Source: Thermoplasmata archaeon (GTDB lineage Archaea; Thermoplasmatota; Thermoplasmata; Lutacidiplasmatales; UBA184). From it: DNA of 9,644 bases. This document shows, piece after piece, positions 1-5,735 of the stretch. The DNA is taken from the NCBI GenBank assembly GCA_030039995.1, contig JASHUL010000230.1:1-9644 (forward strand). Reading direction: 5' to 3'. Under the pieces are notes generated by a model, which saw only the letters and a list, made by a program, of their open reading frames with translations, was not told where the DNA came from and searched no databases. Position numbers and translations under genes: made by a program. Numbering within the stretch: the first letter of the stretch is position 1; every line of letters begins with the position of its first letter.

Positions 1-20
1 CCTCGGCTCGGAGACGATCG

Positions 21-1343
21 ATGGCTCGACGCCACGGCGCTCGCCCGGAGGTCACTCGGTTCACGCTCGCGAACGGGCTACGGGTCGTGCTCGCTCCGCA
101 GGCGGAGAGCACGACGACGAGCGTCTGGGTCTGGTACAGGGTCGGTTCGAAGAACGAGCACCCGGGGATCACCGGAGCGTCGCATTGGGTCGAGCACATG
201 CTGTTCCAGGGCTCGCCGCGATACGGGAAGGGAGAGATCGACAAGGCGGTCGTCGGGGTCGGCGGCGTGCTGAACGCGTTCACGGACACGGACTTCACGG
301 CCTACTACTCGACCGTTCCCCGAGCCCACCTTGCGGTCCCCCTGGACATCGAGTCGGATCGGATGACCCGCGCGTTGATCACCGATCGGGAGGTCAGTCG
401 GGAACGCACCGTCATCCATTCCGAGCGGGAAGGGAACGAGAACTGGCCCGAGTTCCGGGTGGAGGAGGAGCTCCAGCAACTCGCCTTCCGCATCCATCCG
501 TACCGCTGGGAAGTCCTCGGTCGCCGCACCGACATCGAGCGACTGACCGCCCAGGAGTTGCGCGACTACTATCATCGGTACTACGGAACGCGGAACGCGG
601 TGCTCGTGGTCGCGGGCGGTTTTGACCCGGCGACGACCGCGCGGGACGTACGGCGCCGGTTCGAGCGACTGCCGGCCAGCGGCGCGGATGTCCGGGTGTC
701 GGAAGTCGAGCCGCCGTCGCACGGCGAGCGCCGGGCCGAGCTGTCCGGACCCGGGACGACGCCGTACGTCGAGCTCGGGTGGCCCGCGCCGGCGCTGCGC
801 GACCCCGAGACGCCCGCCACGATGGTGCTGGACACGATCTTGGGCGGCGAAAGCCGGCTGTTCTCGGCCGGCTCCGGCTGGGGTCGAGGTGGCGAACACC
901 CGGCGTCGCGGCTCTACCGCGCCCTCGTGGACCCCGGACTCGCGGTGCGGGCCGGTAGCGAGTGGCGTCCGCGGGAGTACCCTTCGCTGTTCACGATCCA
1001 GGCGCAGGCGGCGGCCGGCGTGTCCGCGGAGCGGCTCGAGACGGCGATCCATGGGGTGGTGGAACGGCTGTGCCGAACGGGTCCGACCGCCTCCGAGCTC
1101 GCGGACGTGCGGGCCAAGGTACGCCGCGGCGCGGCCCTCGCCTACGAGGGCGCCTCGCGCATCGGATTCCGACTCGGGTATTTCGCCACGGTCGCCGACC
1201 TCGAGTTCGAGGACCGGTTGCTCGCCGGGTTGCTGCACGTCCGGCGCGACGCGGTTCGAGAGCGCGCTCGCGCGCTGTTCCGCTCGAGCGCTCGCACGGT
1301 GGTGCGCTACACGCCGACGGAGGCTGCGTCCGATGGCGACTGA
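21..1343 (+). CDS. M16 family zinc metallopeptidase, catalytic (zinc-bearing) subunit
   Basis: A 440-residue M16 (pitrilysin/insulinase-type) peptidase, expected to degrade peptides or small unfolded proteins. The inverted zinc motif HxxEH is at H55-W-V-E58-H59. The third zinc ligand is E135 in 'ERTVIHSE', 76 residues after H59, the spacing expected of the family. The N-terminal half (about 10-215) carries the active site. The C-terminal half has the Gly-rich segment (about 275-295) followed by 'SRLYRALVDPGLA', typical of M16B proteins. The Arg and Tyr that normally bind substrate here are replaced by L302 and V309, and the partner encoded next supplies them. No signal peptide or membrane helix is visible, so it is probably cytoplasmic. 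The ATG at 21 has GGAG at 10-13 (7-nt spacer) and the family N-terminus 'FTLANGLRVVLAP' begins 13 residues later. The frame stays open to the window edge, so an earlier start cannot be excluded. It overlaps the next gene by 11 bp. Confidence 0.93.
   Translation: MARRHGARPEVTRFTLANGLRVVLAPQAESTTTSVWVWYRVGSKNEHPGITGASHWVEHMLFQGSPRYGKGEIDKAVVGVGGVLNAFTDTDFTAYYSTVPRAHLAVPLDIESDRMTRALITDREVSRERTVIHSEREGNENWPEFRVEEELQQLAFRIHPYRWEVLGRRTDIERLTAQELRDYYHRYYGTRNAVLVVAGGFDPATTARDVRRRFERLPASGADVRVSEVEPPSHGERRAELSGPGTTPYVELGWPAPALRDPETPATMVLDTILGGESRLFSAGSGWGRGGEHPASRLYRALVDPGLAVRAGSEWRPREYPSLFTIQAQAAAGVSAERLETAIHGVVERLCRTGPTASELADVRAKVRRGAALAYEGASRIGFRLGYFATVADLEFEDRLLAGLLHVRRDAVRERARALFRSSARTVVRYTPTEAASDGD
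1319..1323 (+). promoter_or_regulatory. Shine-Dalgarno site of the second M16 gene
   Basis: GGAGG lies 9 nt ahead of the ATG at 1333, inside the last codons of the first M16 gene. It decides the start of the second gene: the open frame extends back to 622, but that extension is only an out-of-frame reading of the first gene. The protein that begins at 1333 matches M16 from its first residues. The site also implies translational coupling and a matched output of the two subunits. Confidence 0.75.
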
Positions 1344-2613
1344 ATCGAACCCCCTCGTGCTCGAGGTCGCGGACCCGATCGACGGGCTTCGGATCGTCCG
1401 CCAGTCGCCTCCCGCGGGGGCGGCGAGTTTTTCCGCCACCTACGTCGGTCCGGCCGGCTGGGGCTTCGACCCAGAGAACGAGCGCGGCGTCGCCCGGATG
1501 GTCAACCATCTCACCACCACCGCGGCCGGCCGGTGGAACCGGGTCGCGCTCGCCCGACGCCTCGACCGAGCCGGCGCCACGCTGGCCCGGGAAACGAGTC
1601 CCGAGGCCGCCGAGGTGACCTTGTGGGGACCGGCGGCCGACTGGCGGGCGCTGCTTCCGATCCTCGCCGACGCCGTGGTGCGTCCCCGATTCGATCCGGA
1701 CGACCTCGCTCGTCTCCGTCGACAGTTCGCGGAGCGTCAGCTCCGGGAAGTGTCGCAGCCCGCCTCCCGGGCGGACCGGGAGCTTCGGAGGGCGGTTTTC
1801 CCGGCCGGTCACCCGTACCGTGAGACCGGCCTCGGTGACCGCCGGACGACCGCCCGCGTCAACCGGACCGCTCTCCGTCGATTTCATCGCGCCCACTACG
1901 TCCGCGCCGGATCTTCGGTCGTGGTCACGACGTCGGCATCGCTTCGGGCGGTGGTCGAGGCGGTGAGTACCGAGTTCGACGAGCTGCCGAGGGCGGCGCC
2001 GTCGGAGCTCAGGTTCCCTGCCCTCCGTGCGCGTCCGCCGGAGACCGTGAAGGTCGACCTTCCGGGGCGGGCGCAGGTCGAGGTCCGGCTCGGCGGCCCG
2101 TCGCTACCGCAGTCGTCCCCCGACTTTCCCGCGGCGTTCCTCGCGAACGAGGCGCTCGGCGGGCGCCCGCTGCTCGGGCGGCTGTTCCAGCGGGTCCGCG
2201 AGCAGAACGGCCTCGCGTACCATGCGTCGAGCCACCTCGACACGATGCGACTCGGCGGCCGCTGGACCGCAGCGGCCGGCACCGGTCCCGACCGATGGGA
2301 GAAGGTCGTGCGGATGTTGGTCGAGGAGGTCGAACGCCTCCGCCGGCGCGGCCTCCCGCCCGCGGAACTGAACTCGGTCCGCACGAGCGCGATCGGGGAG
2401 ATCGCGCTGGCCCTCGAGTCGACCGCGGATGCGCACGAGCTCGCCGTCGAAGCGGCGTACCACGGGCTGCCGCCGGACTACTGGGCCACCTGGCCGGACC
2501 GACTGCGCCGTGTGACGCCGGCGGACGTCCGACGCGCGGCCCGAGAGGCGTTCGACGCCCATCGGTCCGCGACCGTCATCGTCGGCCCCCTCCGGGCGGC
2601 CCGGGACGTATAA
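1333..2613 (+). CDS. M16 family peptidase-like protein, non-catalytic substrate-binding subunit
   Basis: A 426-residue M16 homologue that lacks the zinc site. At the HxxEH position it reads R55-M-V-N58-H59, so the first His and the catalytic Glu are gone. The C-terminal half is well conserved and includes 'LFQRVREQNGLAYHASS' (284-300), with the Arg/Tyr substrate-binding pair at R289 and Y296. Within M16B, paired genes encoding one zinc-bearing and one inactive subunit are an established arrangement (mitochondrial processing peptidase; the Sphingomonas SPH2681/SPH2682 pair). The likely role is therefore to form the chamber and bind substrate for the upstream subunit. The ATG at 1333 overlaps the upstream gene by 11 bp and has GGAGG 9 nt before it. 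No signal peptide or membrane segment is visible. Strong sequence divergence from the first subunit suggests an old duplication. The reading as M16-like is secure; the heterodimer is inference. Confidence 0.9.
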   Translation: MATESNPLVLEVADPIDGLRIVRQSPPAGAASFSATYVGPAGWGFDPENERGVARMVNHLTTTAAGRWNRVALARRLDRAGATLARETSPEAAEVTLWGPAADWRALLPILADAVVRPRFDPDDLARLRRQFAERQLREVSQPASRADRELRRAVFPAGHPYRETGLGDRRTTARVNRTALRRFHRAHYVRAGSSVVVTTSASLRAVVEAVSTEFDELPRAAPSELRFPALRARPPETVKVDLPGRAQVEVRLGGPSLPQSSPDFPAAFLANEALGGRPLLGRLFQRVREQNGLAYHASSHLDTMRLGGRWTAAAGTGPDRWEKVVRMLVEEVERLRRRGLPPAELNSVRTSAIGEIALALESTADAHELAVEAAYHGLPPDYWATWPDRLRRVTPADVRRAAREAFDAHRSATVIVGPLRAARDV

Positions 2614-2660
2614 CCGGCCGCCCGAGATCCGCCGTCAGCGGTTCCGTTCTGCCAATACGC

Positions 2661-2669
2661 ACTTATACG
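2661..2669 (+). promoter_or_regulatory. Archaeal TATA-like promoter element of the RHH gene
   Basis: ACTTATACG is a rare A+T-rich island in a GC-rich window, in the 76-bp gap between the M16 stop (2613) and the RHH start (2690). The box centre is about 25 bp before the ATG at 2690. That is where archaeal transcription usually begins, so the mRNA is probably leaderless or nearly so. No clear upstream BRE is recognisable. The rest of the gap (2614-2660, 2670-2689) shows no other gene or clear terminator. Confidence 0.55.
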
Positions 2670-2689
2670 TCCTCTTGCTACGGAGTCGC

Positions 2690-2947
2690 ATGCGGCCCCG
2701 ACAGAGGGTAGAGGCTCCGGCCCAAGGGATGCTTCGGAAGAACATCACTATCACCCCGGAGGAGGAGGAGTTCCTCGCGCGCCATCCCGAGATCAACCAG
2801 AGCGCGTTGTTCCGCCAGATCGTCGAGAGTCTGATGCTCGCGGAGCGCAGCCCGAGCGTCGCGTCGACCCAGCAGGTGCGCCTCGGAAAGGCCGTCTACC
2901 GCTCCGGCGCCATCATGTTCCAGAAGCCGGCCGAGAAGCGCTCGTAG
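2690..2947 (+). CDS. Small ribbon-helix-helix (Arc/MetJ-type) DNA-binding protein, putative regulator
   Basis: An 85-residue basic protein. 'RKNITIT' (16-22) would be the DNA-contacting beta strand, 'PEEEEFLARHP' (23-33) the first helix and 'NQSALFRQIVESLMLAE' (36-52) the second. This is the pattern of short archaeal RHH transcription regulators, which bind DNA as dimers. The tail (53-85) is basic ('VRLGKAVYR', 'KPAEKRS') and has no recognised domain. Three starts are possible: TTG 2675, ATG 2690 and ATG 2729. I prefer 2690 because a TATA box sits about 25 bp upstream. The 2729 start would put the strand right at the N-terminus, as in many RHH proteins, but it lacks a well-spaced Shine-Dalgarno site. 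The target is unknown; autoregulation or control of a neighbour is possible. Its last 35 bp overlap the 3' end of dtdA on the other strand. Confidence 0.78.
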   Translation: MRPRQRVEAPAQGMLRKNITITPEEEEFLARHPEINQSALFRQIVESLMLAERSPSVASTQQVRLGKAVYRSGAIMFQKPAEKRS

Positions 2948-3773
2948 GCGCTTCCGCGCCCGACCGTCGGGGCGCGTCGCCGTCCCGGAGGCGGGGCCCG
3001 ACCCCGTCCCAGACCGAACTCTCCGCGTCCTCCGCACGGGCGAAAAGTACCCCCTCCGCACCGGGAGTGCCGTCCCAGGCGGCGCGGGCCGAGACCCGGT
3101 CAAGTTCCGCGAGCGCATGGCGAGAGAGCAGGTGACCGAACGACCACCGCCGCCGGATCGCGAGTTCGGTGAAGTGCGGCATGTAGTGGCCTCCACCGGC
3201 GCCGACGGCGACCCGGTCCCCGGGAGACGGCCGGACGAACGGGACCGTCTCCGCGAGCAGCCGCACCGCGGCGTCCGGCGGGCCCCGCCGGGTGCCGTAG
3301 CCGATCTCCACGAAGAACGCGGGTCGGCCGAGTTCGGGTCCGTGGTGGGTCGCCTCGAACGTCGCGGGCCACCCCACGGCGGGCCCTCGCTCCGCCAGGG
3401 TCCGGAGCATCCCGGTCATGAGAAGCGGGTCCGTCGGCGTAAACGTCCGAGGACGACCTCCTACCTCGGCGCTCGGACCGGGATTGCCGAGGGGGTGGAC
3501 CGTGAGGCACTCCACGTTCCGCTCGCTGCGATGGATCGAGGGGAAGATCACGGTCAGTCGCCGCCCCGCCCAGACCGGGGGAAGTCGGAGGTCGAACCGC
3601 TCGTCGTGGATGTGCGGGCCGGGCCGTCCGACGAGAAGGGCCCCCTCCGATAGACGTCGCACCGGGACCCCCTCGACGAACTCACCGGTGGCCGGAGGGA
3701 CCCCCCACCGCTCCCGGAGGGCGGTCGCCACGGGGTCTCGGTCCGATACCACCACGAGACGGTCCGGCTCCAT
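2913..3773 (-). CDS. dtdA: D-aminoacyl-tRNA deacylase (archaeal/plant DTD2 type)
   Basis: A 286-residue protein of the archaeal/plant D-aminoacyl-tRNA deacylase family (DTD2, GEK1), a zinc-dependent cytoplasmic enzyme. It hydrolyses D-amino acids mis-attached to tRNA and so keeps translation homochiral. The family motifs appear in order: 'VVVSDRDP' at the N-terminus (7-14), 'ECLTVHPLGNPG' (88-99), 'EATHHGPEL' (140-148) with 'FFVEIGYG' (153-160), 'GGGHYMPHFTELAI' (193-206) and 'FGHLLSRHAL' (212-221). The ATG at 3773 gives the normal family N-terminus. It lies 13 bp after the S9 peptidase stop, with no obvious Shine-Dalgarno sequence, so it is probably read from the same transcript. The last ~40 residues, after 'LFARAEDAESSVW', are a low-complexity Arg/Ala/Pro/Ser tail outside the conserved core. 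This tail is what overlaps the RHH gene. Confidence 0.93.
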   Translation of the reverse strand: MEPDRLVVVSDRDPVATALRERWGVPPATGEFVEGVPVRRLSEGALLVGRPGPHIHDERFDLRLPPVWAGRRLTVIFPSIHRSERNVECLTVHPLGNPGPSAEVGGRPRTFTPTDPLLMTGMLRTLAERGPAVGWPATFEATHHGPELGRPAFFVEIGYGTRRGPPDAAVRLLAETVPFVRPSPGDRVAVGAGGGHYMPHFTELAIRRRWSFGHLLSRHALAELDRVSARAAWDGTPGAEGVLFARAEDAESSVWDGVGPRLRDGDAPRRSGAEAPTSASRPASGT

Positions 3774-3786
3774 GCGGGCGGAGAGC

Positions 3787-5649
3787 TCAGGGCTGGGGAG
3801 CGGCCGTTCGATCGAACTGTCGCCGGAAGAAGTCGGTCATCGGGCCGAACGTCCGCAACATCTCCTCGACGTCCCAGCTCCAGTGGCCCTCGTCGGAGAA
3901 CTCGAGGTACTCGAAGTCCCGACCCTCGACCCGACCCGCTCGCACGAGGGCGTCCCGGAAGACCCGGGCCTGGTCGACCGGACAACGCGGGTCGTTCGCG
4001 CCGTGGATCATGAGGATCGGGGCGCGCACCCGCTCGGCGAAGTTCACGGGGCTGCGGTCCGCCCACAGCGCTCGGTTCTCCTCTGGATCTCCGAGGAGCT
4101 CACGGTCGAGTTGCTGGAGCGCGGGCGCCTCCTGGGCGTAGCAGAGCGGCCAATCCGAGACGCCCGCGACCGCGCACCCGGCGCAGAACAGCTCCGGGCG
4201 CTTCGTGAGCGCGAAGTACGTCAGGAACCCGCCGTAGCTGACGCCCTCGATCCCGACGCGTTTCGGGTCGATGTATCCGAGCCCCCGGAGGAACTCCACC
4301 CCCGCCGCGAGGTCCCCGAGGTCGCCCCCGCCCAAGTCGCGGAGGTTCAGGTCGCGGAACGTCGAGCCGTAGCCGGTGCTCCCCCGTACGTTCGGCATCA
4401 GCACCGCGACCCCGTGCCGCGCGAAGTACTGCGCCCACGGGTAGAACTCCGCCGAGAACTGGTACGTCGGTCCGCCGTGCGCCTCCACGAGGGCCGGATG
4501 GGGACCGCCGTCCGCTCGCCCGTGCGGCTCGAAGAGGAGCGCCTCGATCGAGCGGCCGTCGAACGACGGGTACCGCACGACCTTCGCCGGTCGGAGCGAC
4601 CGGGGGTCGACCGCGCCCCAGCGGGGCCCCAAGAGGACCCGCACCCCCGCGCCCCCACGGCGCCAGGCGACGACCTCGTCCGGCCGGTCGGTGCTCTGAC
4701 GGATCGAGACGACGCCGCTCCCCTCGGGAAGGAACGCCGTCTCCGAGTACACGGACGTCGGGATCGGGACGGGCGTCTCGACGTTCGTGGTGAGGTCGAC
4801 CAGGACCGGGTGGCCCTGGACGCCCTGGGAACGGATCAGGAGGAGCGTTCCCGAGTCGGGGGAGAACTCGACGGGCACGTCGTCCCCGGCGTCTTGGACG
4901 ATCCAGTGGATCTCTCGGCTCGCGACGTCGAGCACGCCGGCCCGGTGGCGCTCGAAGGCGTCCGACCAGAACGCGACGCGCCGCCCGTCCGGGCTCCACG
5001 CGACGGCCTGTTCCTTCGAGCCGTCGCGCACGGAGGCGACCCGTTCGGGTGCGCTGCCGTCCACGCCGGCGAGGTAGACGCCGAGGTCGCGAGGGTTGTC
5101 GGAATCGCTGGCCGAGTAGAGGAGCTGCCGTCCGTCCGGCGAGACGGCATGTCGCAGGTACCACGGGCCGACCGGCTGCGCGTGGTGCGTGAGACGCTGC
5201 TCCGCGCCTCCTCCTGTCGGGACGCGCCAGAGGTCGATCTGACGCCGTTCCCCCGGCCGGCCGCGGTCGGAGGCGTACACCACCCCTCGCCCGTCCGGGA
5301 AGTACCCGACCGGCCACCGCTGGCACGTCGGGTCCGAGGTCAGGTGGCGGTCGTCCCCTGTCTCGAGGTCGAACTCGACGAGGTCATGGAGCTCGTTACC
5401 CTCGGAGTCGATGCCGAGCAGGAGGGACCGGTCGTCCGGGCTCCAGTGGATCGAGGTCCGCGGAGACTTGGGCAACGTACCGTGGGTCACCGGACGCGGC
5501 TCACCGCCGTCGAGCGGGAGCACGAACAACTCGATCCGTCGCTCCGGATTCCACAGGAACGCGATCCGACGACGGTCGGTCGAGGTGCGGGGAAACCCGA
5601 GGATCGGGAGGGCGAGCAGCTGCCTCAGGTCGTCCGGGGGTTCGTCCAC
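3787..5649 (-). CDS. S9 family serine peptidase (prolyl oligopeptidase / acylaminoacyl-peptidase type)
   Basis: A 620-residue two-domain S9 peptidase. Residues about 25-345 form a beta-propeller with DPP-IV/PD40-type repeats ('WSPDDR' 69-74, 'FPDGR' 117-121, 'VSPDGRQ' 169-175, 'WSPDGRR' 218-224, 'FSPDSG' 262-267). It gates access to the C-terminal alpha/beta-hydrolase domain (about 355-615). The catalytic triad is readable: S471 in 'GVSYGG', D553 in 'HGANDP' and H589 in 'SDEGHW'. The oxyanion-hole motif 'HGGP' is at 391-394. Members cleave short peptides, often removing N-acylated residues or acting after proline; which applies here cannot be told from sequence. There is no signal peptide, so it is probably cytosolic. 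The start is GTG at 5649 with GGAG at 5655-5658 (5-nt spacer); no earlier in-frame start was found. dtdA follows after 13 bp and is probably co-transcribed. Confidence 0.94.
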   Translation of the reverse strand: MDEPPDDLRQLLALPILGFPRTSTDRRRIAFLWNPERRIELFVLPLDGGEPRPVTHGTLPKSPRTSIHWSPDDRSLLLGIDSEGNELHDLVEFDLETGDDRHLTSDPTCQRWPVGYFPDGRGVVYASDRGRPGERRQIDLWRVPTGGGAEQRLTHHAQPVGPWYLRHAVSPDGRQLLYSASDSDNPRDLGVYLAGVDGSAPERVASVRDGSKEQAVAWSPDGRRVAFWSDAFERHRAGVLDVASREIHWIVQDAGDDVPVEFSPDSGTLLLIRSQGVQGHPVLVDLTTNVETPVPIPTSVYSETAFLPEGSGVVSIRQSTDRPDEVVAWRRGGAGVRVLLGPRWGAVDPRSLRPAKVVRYPSFDGRSIEALLFEPHGRADGGPHPALVEAHGGPTYQFSAEFYPWAQYFARHGVAVLMPNVRGSTGYGSTFRDLNLRDLGGGDLGDLAAGVEFLRGLGYIDPKRVGIEGVSYGGFLTYFALTKRPELFCAGCAVAGVSDWPLCYAQEAPALQQLDRELLGDPEENRALWADRSPVNFAERVRAPILMIHGANDPRCPVDQARVFRDALVRAGRVEGRDFEYLEFSDEGHWSWDVEEMLRTFGPMTDFFRRQFDRTAAPQP

Positions 5650-5651
5650 GG

Positions 5652-5670
5652 CGGCTCCGCTACGGAGCCG
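5652..5670 (-). promoter_or_regulatory. Perfect 8-bp inverted repeat covering the RBS of the S9 gene
   Basis: CGGCTCCG, a 3-nt spacer, then CGGAGCCG. On the minus strand the downstream arm contains the GGAG that serves as ribosome-binding site for the GTG at 5649. In RNA the stem would hide this site; in DNA the dyad could be an operator near the expected transcription start. No T-run follows, so it does not look like a bacterial-style terminator. Confidence 0.45.
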
Positions 5671-5686
5671 GGGACCCCCGCGCTCG

Positions 5687-5694
5687 TCATAAAC
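5687..5694 (-). promoter_or_regulatory. Possible TATA-like element upstream of the S9-dtdA pair
   Basis: Read on the minus strand this is GTTTATGA, the only A+T-rich patch in the 86-bp gap between the surface-protein stop and the S9 start. An initiation site about 25 bp downstream would fall near 5665, leaving a leader of about 16 nt. The match to an archaeal TATA box is moderate and no BRE is obvious. Confidence 0.4.
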
Positions 5695-5720
5695 GCTCGC
5701 GCGGGCGGCCCGGCGTCTCG

Positions 5721-5733
5721 CCCCGCACCGGGG
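5721..5733 (-). other. Short GC-rich inverted repeat just after the surface-protein stop codon
   Basis: CCCCG, CAC, CGGGG: a perfect 5-bp stem with a 3-nt loop, 2 nt past the TAG (5736-5738) of the surface-protein gene. It could form a small 3'-end hairpin. No T-tract follows directly, and short palindromes are common in DNA this GC-rich, so a role in termination is only a possibility. Confidence 0.2.
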
Positions 5734-5735
5734 TC

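Noticed and set aside
622..1332. N-terminal extension of the second M16 protein back to 622
   Set aside because: That part is the first M16 gene read out of frame and looks like random Arg/Ser/Pro-rich sequence. The M16-like protein begins at the ATG at 1333, which has a good Shine-Dalgarno site.
2606..2614. TATA-like ACGTATAAC at the end of the second M16 gene as the RHH promoter
   Set aside because: It would start transcription near 2636 and leave a ~54-nt leader. That is possible, since GGAG lies 4 nt before the ATG at 2690, but the box at 2661-2669 has the better position. Kept only as an alternative.
2948..3100. Intergenic region or RNA gene downstream of the RHH stop
   Set aside because: The stretch is the 3' coding part of dtdA on the other strand; no tRNA- or rRNA-like structure was seen.
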